From positions 1-47,201 of the forward strand of contig UWSJ01000002.1 in the NCBI GenBank assembly GCA_900549525.1: a DNA stretch of 47,201 nt, in the 5' to 3' direction. The notes beneath the pieces were generated by a model. That model was not told where the DNA came from, searched no databases, and was given only the letters and a program-made list of their open reading frames with translations. The position numbers and the translations under genes are program-made. This document shows positions 16,522-23,701 of the stretch, in pieces. Position 1 is the first letter of the stretch; each line of letters opens with the position of its first letter. The DNA comes from an uncultured Coriobacteriaceae bacterium (lineage in GTDB: Bacteria; Actinomycetota; Coriobacteriia; Coriobacteriales; Atopobiaceae).

Positions 16522-17757
16522 ATGCCATATCAGACTCTTGGAAAGCTCTTCTATTCCGACGCCTCAAACGAGAGGTTCACACGCAACAAGGAGCTCGCCG
16601 AGGCGCGGCTCAATGCGGAGTCGACCTTCAGGACTGGCTTTATGACTGATGCTGGCGAGCTCTTTCTTGCCATGCCCCGAGACCTGTCCCTTGCCTACGA
16701 GCACGTCATGGAGAAGGAGCGCAGCATCGCCCTCCTCCAGGCACGACTCCCCCCTATCGCCCGCGGAGCCCTCGTCCGGAGCCTCGTCGTCGAAGAGGTC
16801 GTCTCCACGAACGGTCTCGAGGGCGTTCACAGCACCCGAAGGCAGATCAGCGACCTGCTTGACATGACCCCCTCCTCCGCACAGGACATCGAAAGGAAGC
16901 GATTCCGCGAGCTAGCTCACCTGTACCTTGAGCTCAGCGACGCGAACCACATCATCCCCCGCACGCCCGAAGACATCCGGAAGGTGTACGACCGCATCAT
17001 GGAGGGGGAGGACCTTGGAGACGACGCCCCGGACGGCAGGCTGTTTCGCAGGGGCGGAGTCGAGATAATCGGCAGCGGGGGCAAGGTGCTTCACGAAGGG
17101 CTCGAGCCCGAGCCCGCCATCATCGACGCGATGACGCACATGCTCGAGATTGCCAATTCCGACGCCGTGCCATCGCTCTACGGGGCCATCCTCTCGCACT
17201 ACCTGTTCGAGTATGCGCACCCCTTCTACGACGGAAACGGCCGGATCGGGCGCTATCTGCTCGCGCTCTTTTTGACCAAGCCGCTCTCCGTCCTTTCCGC
17301 GCTTTCGCTGTCCCGCTCCATTGCCGAGAGCAAGACGGCGTACTACCGTGCCTTCCGCGACAGCGAGACCAAGCTCAACCATGGGGAGCTGACGGCGTTC
17401 GTCATTTCCATTCTGGACTACCTCTCGAAGTCTCAGGACAGAATCATCGAGGGCCTAACTTTGGGAAGGACTCGGCTAGACGCAGTCAACCGAGCCTTTG
17501 ACGACGCGGATGCCATAAGCGAGCTACCCCGCAGGGAGAAGGACGTCCTGAATGTGCTAGCGCAGTACCGGCTTTTCGGAGCCTTTCCAGACGTTTCCGC
17601 TGACGTCATGGGAGACTGTCTCGGAGTCGGCGAGCAGATGGCCAGAAAGCACCTCCGCAGGCTTGAGGACAAGTCTCTCGTTACCGTAGCGTCCAAGAGA
17701 CCGCTGCGCTTTGTTCTCTCCCCTGCGGCTGAGGCTGAGCTGGGCATAGCCCCGTAG
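16522..17757 (+). CDS. Fic family protein (probable AMP-transferase)
   Basis: This 411-residue Fic-domain protein has the complete active-site motif HPFYDGNGRIGR (233-244). Fic enzymes usually transfer AMP from ATP to a hydroxyl of a target protein. The N-terminal TNGLEG (96-101), in helix 'SLVVEEVVSTNGLEGVHSTRRQI', matches the class II (S/T)xxxE(G/N) inhibitory motif, so the enzyme is probably self-inhibited. A C-terminal winged-helix-like region (~335-405) with 'MARKHLRRLEDKSLV' could bind DNA, as in many Fic proteins of this layout. The ATG is preceded by AAGGGG. It is one of few plus-strand genes and lies between pseudogenes and a nanE fragment, in a region that looks acquired. Target unknown. 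Confidence 0.9.
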   Translation: MPYQTLGKLFYSDASNERFTRNKELAEARLNAESTFRTGFMTDAGELFLAMPRDLSLAYEHVMEKERSIALLQARLPPIARGALVRSLVVEEVVSTNGLEGVHSTRRQISDLLDMTPSSAQDIERKRFRELAHLYLELSDANHIIPRTPEDIRKVYDRIMEGEDLGDDAPDGRLFRRGGVEIIGSGGKVLHEGLEPEPAIIDAMTHMLEIANSDAVPSLYGAILSHYLFEYAHPFYDGNGRIGRYLLALFLTKPLSVLSALSLSRSIAESKTAYYRAFRDSETKLNHGELTAFVISILDYLSKSQDRIIEGLTLGRTRLDAVNRAFDDADAISELPRREKDVLNVLAQYRLFGAFPDVSADVMGDCLGVGEQMARKHLRRLEDKSLVTVASKRPLRFVLSPAAEAELGIAP

Positions 17758-17770
17758 CAGCGCGTGGACC

Positions 17771-17899
17771 CTACGCCAACGCAGCGTTGAACCACTTTGT
17801 GATGGTCATGGGGTGCGTGATGGCGGTGCCGGAGACGACCGCCCAGGCACCCGCGTCGAGGGCGGCGCGGGCGTCCTCGGGGGTGTGGACGCGGCCCTC
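17771..17899 (-). pseudogene. Partial duplicate of the nanE 3' end (direct repeat, left copy)
   Basis: Positions 17787-17899 are identical to 18708-18820 inside nanE: 113 bp with no mismatch at a 921-bp offset. Beyond it, 17771-17786 still aligns to the last codons and stop of nanE but with 4 changes, so this copy ends WFNAALA-stop while the real gene ends WFKAAME-stop. The similarity stops abruptly at 17900. The fragment codes for about 42 C-terminal residues and has no upstream gene body. Confidence 0.93.
17787..17899. repeat. 113-bp perfect direct repeat, left copy
   Basis: The partner is 18708-18820. The two copies flank the Abi-like gene and its promoter. A 14-bp perfect inverted repeat (ATGCGA-AG-TCGCAT, 17904-17917) begins 5 bp after this copy ends and may mark the junction. 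Confidence 0.95.
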
Positions 17900-17966
17900 T
17901 CTCATGCGAAGTCGCATAATGCCGATATACGCAAGAACCCCGGGGTATCACGATATTTCGCGTGAG

Positions 17967-17996
17967 TGACCTTCCGGGGCTTTCGCCACGTATAAT
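17967..17996 (+). promoter_or_regulatory. Promoter of the Abi-like gene (leaderless type)
   Basis: A perfect -10 hexamer TATAAT is at 17991-17996 with TGACCT at 17967-17972 (18-nt spacer). Only 8 nt separate the -10 box from the ATG, so transcription would start at or beside the start codon. No Shine-Dalgarno sequence is possible, and the mRNA should be leaderless. Confidence 0.7.
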
Positions 17997-18004
17997 ACCC
18001 TCCC

Positions 18005-18685
18005 ATGGACACGAATTTCAAGACTGCGGACATATCCAGGCTCAGCGCCTGGTTCTCGGGGCCGAGGATGGCCCGCTACGCGGCGGCGCCTGACCCGGCA
18101 GCCCTCTATGTGTGGGACGAGAGGCTCTCCAAGGCGTACCTCGAGGACGTTTCCCACGTCGAGGTTCTCCTTCGTAACTTCGTCTCCGAGAGGCTCGCGG
18201 CGGACTGCGAGCGCGCCACGGGCGACCGGCGTTGGTTCGACCACCCCGTGCGCTACAACCTGCGGGCCGAGTTCGCGCGCTCGCTCGAGCGGGCGGAGTC
18301 GAGACTCGCGCGGGAGGGCAAGGAGGCCACCTACGACAGGGTCGTGGCGGCCCTGTCGTTCGACGTGTGGCGTTTCCTGCTCGTGAGCCGCCTCGAGCCC
18401 ACGGTCTGGCGAGCCCTGCGCTCCGAGGCCAACGGCGGCATGCCCAACTACCCTGGGTGCCGCAGGGCGGGGTTCGAGTCCCGGGTGGTTACCATCTACA
18501 ACCTGCGCAACCGTTGCTCGCATCAGGAGCACCTCGTCCTGGATGACATTGGCGAGGAGTCGCGCAGGCTCGACGAGTGCTCGGGCGCGATACGGTGGAT
18601 CGCCTCCGCCATAGACCCCGAGGCCGCGGAGTGGATTCTCGCGAACTCGCGCGTGGCGGAGATTCGGGCGAGCCGTCCCGCATAG
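18005..18685 (+). CDS. Abi-like HEPN-domain protein (AbiD/F family, Abi_2)
   Basis: This 226-residue protein resembles the Abi_2 (AbiD/AbiF) family of phage abortive-infection proteins, which contain a HEPN fold that often acts as an RNase. The key motif RNRCSH (Arg168 to His173) matches the HEPN RX4-6H catalytic signature, and the upstream block 'YLEDVSHVEVLLRNFVSERL' is typical of the family. The gene has high G+C like the host. It is read toward nanE with only 6 bp between stop codons, and it is flanked by a 113-bp duplication of the nanE end, a sign of insertion. No partner antitoxin is visible. Toxic RNase activity against host or phage RNA is inferred from the family. Confidence 0.83.
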   Translation: MDTNFKTADISRLSAWFSGPRMARYAAAPDPAALYVWDERLSKAYLEDVSHVEVLLRNFVSERLAADCERATGDRRWFDHPVRYNLRAEFARSLERAESRLAREGKEATYDRVVAALSFDVWRFLLVSRLEPTVWRALRSEANGGMPNYPGCRRAGFESRVVTIYNLRNRCSHQEHLVLDDIGEESRRLDECSGAIRWIASAIDPEAAEWILANSRVAEIRASRPA

Positions 18686-18691
18686 CTGATC

Positions 18692-19390
18692 CTACTCCAT
18701 CGCGGCCTTGAACCACTTTGTGATGGTCATGGGGTGCGTGATGGCGGTGCCGGAGACGACCGCCCAGGCACCCGCGTCGAGGGCGGCGCGGGCGTCCTCG
18801 GGGGTGTGGACGCGGCCCTCGCAGATGACGGGCATGCCGGGGAACTCCTCGGCCGCCTGACGCAGGAGCGGCAGGTTGGGGCCGTCGGCCAGGCCGGTGT
18901 TGATCACGTTGGTGCCGTGCGAGAGCGTGGTGGAGCACACGTCACACCCCGCCGCGAAGCCGCGGCGGATGTCCTCGATGCCCGCGCAGTCGGCCATGAG
19001 CAGGGCGTCAGTGCGCTCGCGGAAGGCGGCGACGGTCTCCTCGAAGGTACGGCCGTCCGGACGGGCGCGACCCGTGGCGTCGAGGGCCACGATGTCGGCC
19101 CCGGCGTTGGCACAGGCGAGGGCATGGCGCAGCGTGGGCGTGATGAAGACGCCGTCGTGGCCCTCCTTCCAGAGGCCGATCACCGGCACCTCGACGCGCC
19201 CCTTGATGGCGGCGATGTCGGAGAGGCCCTGGCAGCGGATGGCCGCCGCGCCGCCCAGCTCGCATGAGCGGGCGATCTGGGCCATGGTCTCCGGATGGCG
19301 CATGGGCTCGCCCATGTAGGCCTGCACGCTCACGATGAGCTTGCCCTTGAGCGCCTGGATGAGCGGCGCGGCGTTTGTCGTGTCTGACAT
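18692..19390 (-). CDS. nanE: N-acetylmannosamine-6-phosphate 2-epimerase
   Basis: This 232-residue TIM-barrel enzyme converts ManNAc-6-P to GlcNAc-6-P, the last dedicated step of sialic acid catabolism. Family motifs include 'LKGKLIVSVQAYMGEPM', 'GGAAAIRCQG', 'VPVIGLWKEGHDGVFITPT' with the catalytic lysine region, 'ADIVALDATGRARPDG', and the phosphate-binding 'GAWAVVSGTAITHP' near the C-terminus. The ATG at 19390 has GGAG upstream; the open frame extends 17 codons further without support. It is the last gene of the nan operon, with a 242-nt gap after the kinase gene. Its 3' end is duplicated at 17771-17899. Confidence 0.95.
   Translation of the reverse strand: MSDTTNAAPLIQALKGKLIVSVQAYMGEPMRHPETMAQIARSCELGGAAAIRCQGLSDIAAIKGRVEVPVIGLWKEGHDGVFITPTLRHALACANAGADIVALDATGRARPDGRTFEETVAAFRERTDALLMADCAGIEDIRRGFAAGCDVCSTTLSHGTNVINTGLADGPNLPLLRQAAEEFPGMPVICEGRVHTPEDARAALDAGAWAVVSGTAITHPMTITKWFKAAME
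18708..18820. repeat. 113-bp perfect direct repeat, right copy (inside nanE)
   Basis: Identical to 17787-17899. This copy is the functional 3' end of nanE. Confidence 0.95.
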
Positions 19391-19527
19391 GCGACTCCAG
19401 TCTTTCTGCGTTGGGTGTTTGGTTGTCGTTGTCGAACGCATGGAGCTGACCGCCCGGCACGAGACAGCAACCGGCGAGGCGGCAATCGAGCGCGAAGTGG
19501 CTGCCCCGCCGTCGAGCTAGTCGATAT

Positions 19528-19564
19528 TGGACAGATTTGCTCGTTTGGAGGCTGATTTTGTCCA
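19528..19564. promoter_or_regulatory. Inverted repeat between the kinase gene and nanE
   Basis: TGGACA (19528-19533) and TGTCCA (19559-19564) form a dyad 37 bp long in the gap before nanE, in a locally A/T-richer patch (GATTTTG...). It could be an operator or a repeated intergenic element. It lacks the T-run expected of a terminator. Confidence 0.35.
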
Positions 19565-19632
19565 GAAACGATTAGCTCGGCGGGGGCGGCGGAGCACGGA
19601 GCGCAACGGGGCGCGTGGGCAGGGCCAGGCGA

Positions 19633-20598
19633 TTACAGCAGCTCGGCGTAGCCGGGGGTGAGCAGGTTCTCGGCGGCACCGATGAGCGGGGCGTCGCCGC
19701 CAAGCTCGCCGTCGACGACGGGGGTGGTGCGAACGGGCGGCATGGCCTGGCCGACGAAGCTCTCGGCGACGGCGTCGGACCAGGCGGGCCCGCACTGCGC
19801 CACGGACCCGGAGAGGACCACGCACGCCGGGTCGAGCATGTTGCACATGCTGCCGAGCACCTCGCCGAGCGCACGACCGGCACGCCCCTCGGCAGCCTGG
19901 GCCGCCTCATCACCCACCGCCGCGCGCCGGTCGATCTCGGCACCGTCCATGGGCGAGCCGTCGGGCAGCGTGGCGCTGCCGCCGAGCCGCACGTACTCCT
20001 CGATGATACCGGGACCGGCCGCCACGGGCTCGAGGTGCCCCGTGGCGCCGCACGAGCACGGCACGCCCGCGGCCGCCGGGCAGCAGACGTGGCCGATGTG
20101 GCCGGCCTCGTCGTGGCTGCCGAGCATGATCTGCCCGCGCTCGACGAAGGCGCCGCCGATGCCCGTGCCCACGGCCACTACGAGGCAGCTGTCCTTGCCG
20201 CGCCCGGCGCCCCAGCGGGCCTCGCCGAGGGCGTGGGCGTGCACGTCGTTGAGCACGCGGCACGGCAGGCCAAACTCCGCCGTCACGGCAGAGCCCAGGG
20301 CGGTGCCGCCCCAGCCGGGCATGAGGTCGTTGGCGAAGGTGACGTCACCGGTACGTGGGTCGATGACGCCGGCGCTCGAGATGCCCACGCCCGCAAGCTC
20401 GCCCTCCCCCGCGCGCGCGATGGCGCCGCGAATGGCCTCGAGCACGCGGGCGAGCACGGCCGCGCCGCCCTCCTGAGCGGCGGTGGGCACCTTCTCGACG
20501 GCCGAGACGACGGGAGTCGCCCCGCCCAGCTCGACGATGCCTGCCGCGATCTTGGTTCCGCCGATGTCAACGCCTACGACGCGCCGTGTCTCGCTCAT
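19633..20598 (-). CDS. nanK: ROK family sugar kinase, probable N-acetylmannosamine kinase
   Basis: This 321-residue ROK kinase probably phosphorylates ManNAc to ManNAc-6-P with ATP. The phosphate-binding GVDIGGTKIAAGIVE (9-23), 'GISSAGVIDP', 'NDVHAHALGE' with the catalytic Asp, and 'GTGIGGAFVERGQ' are present. The ROK zinc motif reads CSCGATGHLE: the usual third cysteine (CxCGxxGC) is histidine here, which could still bind Zn. NanK activity is inferred from position between lyase and epimerase; ROK glucokinases look similar. The ATG has GAGGAGG upstream and follows the aldolase gene by 27 nt. Confidence 0.85.
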   Translation of the reverse strand: MSETRRVVGVDIGGTKIAAGIVELGGATPVVSAVEKVPTAAQEGGAAVLARVLEAIRGAIARAGEGELAGVGISSAGVIDPRTGDVTFANDLMPGWGGTALGSAVTAEFGLPCRVLNDVHAHALGEARWGAGRGKDSCLVVAVGTGIGGAFVERGQIMLGSHDEAGHIGHVCCPAAAGVPCSCGATGHLEPVAAGPGIIEEYVRLGGSATLPDGSPMDGAEIDRRAAVGDEAAQAAEGRAGRALGEVLGSMCNMLDPACVVLSGSVAQCGPAWSDAVAESFVGQAMPPVRTTPVVDGELGGDAPLIGAAENLLTPGYAELL

Positions 20599-20625
20599 GC
20601 GTGCCTCCTCGTTATGCGTGCTGGC

Positions 20626-21546
20626 TTACAGCAGGCCGTTGTCCTCGAGGACCTTCCTGATGGCCTCGACGTTGGCGCCCTCGAGCGGACGCACCGGGCG
20701 CGGCATCTGGTTGGTCTCGAAGATGCCCATGAGCCAGAGAGCCGTCTTGAACGCGCCCACGCCGCCGGCGTAGCCCGTGACGCCCGTGGTGCAGTCAAAG
20801 ATGTGGCTGATCTCGTTGAGCCTGTCCTGCTCGGCCTTGACCGTGGCCCAGTCTCCGGCCTGGAAGGCCTTCCACATGCGCACGTAGCCGTTGGGCTCCA
20901 CGTTGGCGAGACCCGGCACCGATCCGTCGGCGCCCGAGAGGTACGCCCCGTCGACCACGATCTCGTGGCCGGTGAGCAGGCTCATCGGGTGGCCGTTCTT
21001 CTCGTTCTCCTGCACGAGGTAGCGGAAGGAGATGTCGTCTCCGGAGGAGTCCTTGACGCCCGCGAGCACGCCTTCCTTGCCCAGCTTGGCGAGGAGCTTC
21101 CAGGGAATCTTGGTGTGGACACAGACAGTGATGTCATAGGCGAAAATCGGCAGCGACAACTCCTCGTGGAGGATGCGGAAGTGATCCTCGATCTCGGTCG
21201 TGCCGCCGAGGGCGTAGAAGGGGCAGGTGGCCACGATGGCGTCGACCCCGGCCTTCTCGGCGTAGCGGGCGTGCTCGAGGACGCGCTCGGTCTCGGTGTC
21301 GATGCAGCCCATGAAGACCGGCACACGGTGGTCGACGATGCGCACGGCCTCGTCGATGATCTGCTTGCGGCGCTCGTCGGTGGAGAAGACCACCTCGCCG
21401 GTGGAGCCCATGAAGAACAGGCCGTCGACGCCGGCCTCGATAAGCCGGTTGATGATGCGCTCGAAGGACGGGACGTCGAGCTGGTGGTCGGCCGTGTCGG
21501 GGACGACGACGGGCGGGATGACGCCGGAGAAACGCTTGCCTGCCAT
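20626..21546 (-). CDS. nanA: DapA/NanA-family aldolase, probable N-acetylneuraminate lyase
   Basis: This 306-residue class I aldolase is from the dihydrodipicolinate synthase/N-acetylneuraminate lyase family. In this operon it should cleave Neu5Ac to ManNAc and pyruvate. The pyruvate-binding GSTGE (also seen in NanA; DapA usually has GTTGE) is present, and the Schiff-base lysine is in 'VLAGVKDSSGD'. The catalytic tyrosine region reads 'IFAYDITVCVHTKI' instead of the common YNxP, so this is a divergent subgroup and substrate specificity is not certain. The ATG at 21546 has AAAGGAG upstream; the frame extends 45 codons further but is unsupported. A gap of about 135 nt precedes it, which may carry an extra promoter. 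Confidence 0.82.
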   Translation of the reverse strand: MAGKRFSGVIPPVVVPDTADHQLDVPSFERIINRLIEAGVDGLFFMGSTGEVVFSTDERRKQIIDEAVRIVDHRVPVFMGCIDTETERVLEHARYAEKAGVDAIVATCPFYALGGTTEIEDHFRILHEELSLPIFAYDITVCVHTKIPWKLLAKLGKEGVLAGVKDSSGDDISFRYLVQENEKNGHPMSLLTGHEIVVDGAYLSGADGSVPGLANVEPNGYVRMWKAFQAGDWATVKAEQDRLNEISHIFDCTTGVTGYAGGVGAFKTALWLMGIFETNQMPRPVRPLEGANVEAIRKVLEDNGLL

Positions 21547-21681
21547 GTGGAGAACTCCTTTGGTCGTTGGGCCTGCGGCCCGTTGGTGCCCGCCCCCTGC
21601 GGGCACCGTTGGAAGTGTAGTACTCGCTGCCGAGCAAGACGTGGCAATGGCTTGCCGCTTCTGCCGGGCAACCACGTGCAC

Positions 21682-22602
21682 CTACCGGGCAAAAAAGCCC
21701 AGCAGCTCGTTCTCGAACTCGTTGATGCGCTCGTGACCATGCCGCGGGTAGGTAACCTGCCTGACGCTCGCCGCACCCGAAGCAGCCGCAACCAGGATGT
21801 CCTGCCCCGACGGCGGTGCCGCGACGTCCATGCCGCCTGTGCCCACGAGCAGGCCCCCGCGCAGAAGGGCCGCGAGGTTGGCCGCGTCGACGTAGGCGAG
21901 GGCGTGGGCGAGCGCATCCGCGTCTGTACGCGTGGGGTCGGCGGCCCGGAAGCGCCGCGTGATGCCCGCGAGCGGGCCCGTCGCCACGGACGCCTCGAGG
22001 TCGATACCGGCCGGCAGCGGGTTGCACGCGGCGCAGCGCCACGTCTCGTCACCGAGCAACGCCGCTGCACAGATGGCCGCCGCACCGCCGAGCCCCTCGC
22101 CCCACGTGCTCACGCGCGCGCGGTCAATGCCCGGAAGCTCGAGCGCCGCTGCCGCGAGGCGCAGGGCGTCGGTGTAGGCACCGGCGAGCGCAAGGCCCTC
22201 CGGGGCCGCCTCCCACCCGGCCGTGACGTCAAGTGCGTCCCAGCCGAGCGTGCGAGCGTCGAGCATCACGACAGCGGCCCCGAGCGCCACGAAACGCGTG
22301 AGGTGATGCCAGCCGCGCACGCCCTGGTACCAGTCCGGGAACGCGATCACGAGCGGAGCGGGCGCATCCGTGGCGGGACGCACATAGCGCCCTCGCAGCG
22401 TACGTCCGCCGGGTGGCGTCACCAGAAGCTCGGCGTAGCGGGCAGCCGGGCTCGCAGACGCCACGGGCGCCACGGCAACGGACCCTGGCGCGAACGTGCG
22501 GGCAGACGCAGCCCGCAGCTCCCAGAACTCGCGGAAGCCGCTCGGGAGCGTGGCGGCGGCACGAACGCCTCCGCCCGTCTCTACCTCACTCACGGCCCTC
22601 AC
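21682..22602 (-). CDS. CE7/AXE1-like alpha/beta-hydrolase paralogue lacking the catalytic serine
   Basis: This 306-residue alpha/beta-hydrolase resembles acetyl xylan esterase/cephalosporin C deacetylase (AXE1, CE7) and the esterase encoded just upstream. The Asp region (GGMDVAAPP) and His region (YPRHGHERINEF) of the triad are kept, but the nucleophile elbow GxSxGG reads WGEGLGGA, with glycine in place of serine. Ordinary esterase activity is therefore unlikely. It may be a regulatory or structural partner of the active paralogue, or a decaying copy, although the frame is intact. The start is a GTG overlapping the previous gene by 17 nt; a second GTG at 22593 is also possible. The tight overlap indicates coupled translation. 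Confidence 0.8.
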   Translation of the reverse strand: MRAVSEVETGGGVRAAATLPSGFREFWELRAASARTFAPGSVAVAPVASASPAARYAELLVTPPGGRTLRGRYVRPATDAPAPLVIAFPDWYQGVRGWHHLTRFVALGAAVVMLDARTLGWDALDVTAGWEAAPEGLALAGAYTDALRLAAAALELPGIDRARVSTWGEGLGGAAAICAAALLGDETWRCAACNPLPAGIDLEASVATGPLAGITRRFRAADPTRTDADALAHALAYVDAANLAALLRGGLLVGTGGMDVAAPPSGQDILVAAASGAASVRQVTYPRHGHERINEFENELLGFFAR

Positions 22603-23641
22603 CCAGCCCCACGTTGAAGAAGTCGATGATCATGTCGTCGAACGCCTGGATCTCCTCGTGCCCAAAGTCCGGGAAGAGCACGCGCCGCTTGGGACAGGCC
22701 AGGTTGTTGTAGACCGCGCACTGCGTGGGCGGCGGGCACACGACGTCGGCAAGGCCCGTGCCAAACAGCACCTCGCAGCGCACGAGATGCGCGAAGCTCA
22801 CCGAGTCGATGTAGGCCAGCTTGCCAAAGACCTCGTCCGTGCGGATGCCAGCCGGGTCAAACCAGCGCGCGTAGTAGCGAAGCCCCTCGTAGGCGATGTC
22901 GTCTGCCTCGAGCTCAAAGACCTTCTTGTAGTCCGAGAGGAACGGGTAGAGGATGGCCGCCCGGCTCACGAGGTCCGCGTTGAGCGCCGCGCACGCGATG
23001 CCCAAGCCGCCGCCCTGCGACGCCCCGTTCACGTAGACGCGCGAGAGGTCGACGTCCGGCAGCTCTCGCACGATGCGGCACAGCACGCGGATGTCCTGGT
23101 GACAGCGCACGTAGTAGAGTCCCGCCGAATCGCCGTCGAGGCCCGCCACGATATGGCCCGCCACCGTGGTGCCGTGGTAGCCACCCGCATCGTCACCAGG
23201 CCCGCCTTGGCCGGGACAGTCGAAGGCGAGGACGGCCATCCCCATGCCCACGTAGCTCATCTGCTCGAGCCAGCTGCGGCTCGTTCCCGGATAGCCGTGG
23301 AACTGCAGCACCAGCGGTACGCCAAAGAAGGGCTCGCCCTCGGGCGTCTGCGTCAGCGCCAGCTCGCCAGTGGGCACGAGATACTTGGCGTGCAGCCGCG
23401 CCCCGTCCATGCCGGTGAACCACAGGTCATACAGGCTGCACGACGCGGCCGCAAGCGCCTCGGGCGAGATGTTTGCCCCGCCCATGGCCTCCGCCGCAGG
23501 CACGAGCTCCCACTCGAGCGGCACCGCGTCAGCCTCGGCCATGCGAGCGGCCCAGAACTCGTCGAAGTCGTCCGGCACAGCCACGGAGCCGTGGTAGTTC
23601 GCAAGCGCCTTGATCTGTGCCTGCGTGTATGGCACCTGCAT
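22586..23641 (-). CDS. CE7/AXE1-type acetyl esterase, probable sialic acid O-acetylesterase
   Basis: This 351-residue AXE1 (CE7) alpha/beta-hydrolase has an intact nucleophile elbow GASQGG in 'VYVNGASQGGGLGI', Asp in 'FGTGLADVVCPP', and His in 'FPDFGHEEIQAF'. The oxyanion block 'LQFHGYPGTSRSW' and 'AFDCPGQGG' are typical of the family. No signal peptide is visible, so it is cytoplasmic. Within a sialic acid operon it most plausibly removes O-acetyl groups from imported sialic acids before the lyase step; this is an inference, since CE7 enzymes are promiscuous deacetylases. The ATG at 23641 is preceded by GGAGGTG. It lies about 60 nt after the ATPase gene. Confidence 0.87.
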   Translation of the reverse strand: MQVPYTQAQIKALANYHGSVAVPDDFDEFWAARMAEADAVPLEWELVPAAEAMGGANISPEALAAASCSLYDLWFTGMDGARLHAKYLVPTGELALTQTPEGEPFFGVPLVLQFHGYPGTSRSWLEQMSYVGMGMAVLAFDCPGQGGPGDDAGGYHGTTVAGHIVAGLDGDSAGLYYVRCHQDIRVLCRIVRELPDVDLSRVYVNGASQGGGLGIACAALNADLVSRAAILYPFLSDYKKVFELEADDIAYEGLRYYARWFDPAGIRTDEVFGKLAYIDSVSFAHLVRCEVLFGTGLADVVCPPPTQCAVYNNLACPKRRVLFPDFGHEEIQAFDDMIIDFFNVGLGEGRE

Positions 23642-23701
23642 CACCTCCAGAGAAGGCGCCCGCCAGCCCAGGGAGAGGTGGCCGACGGGCGCGTGGATCC
23701 G

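Noticed and set aside
19615..22617. Plus-strand open frame of 1000 codons opposite the nan genes
   Set aside because: Antisense shadow produced by high G+C codon bias; composition is Arg/Gly/His/Val rich and it lies opposite well-recognised kinase, aldolase and esterase genes.
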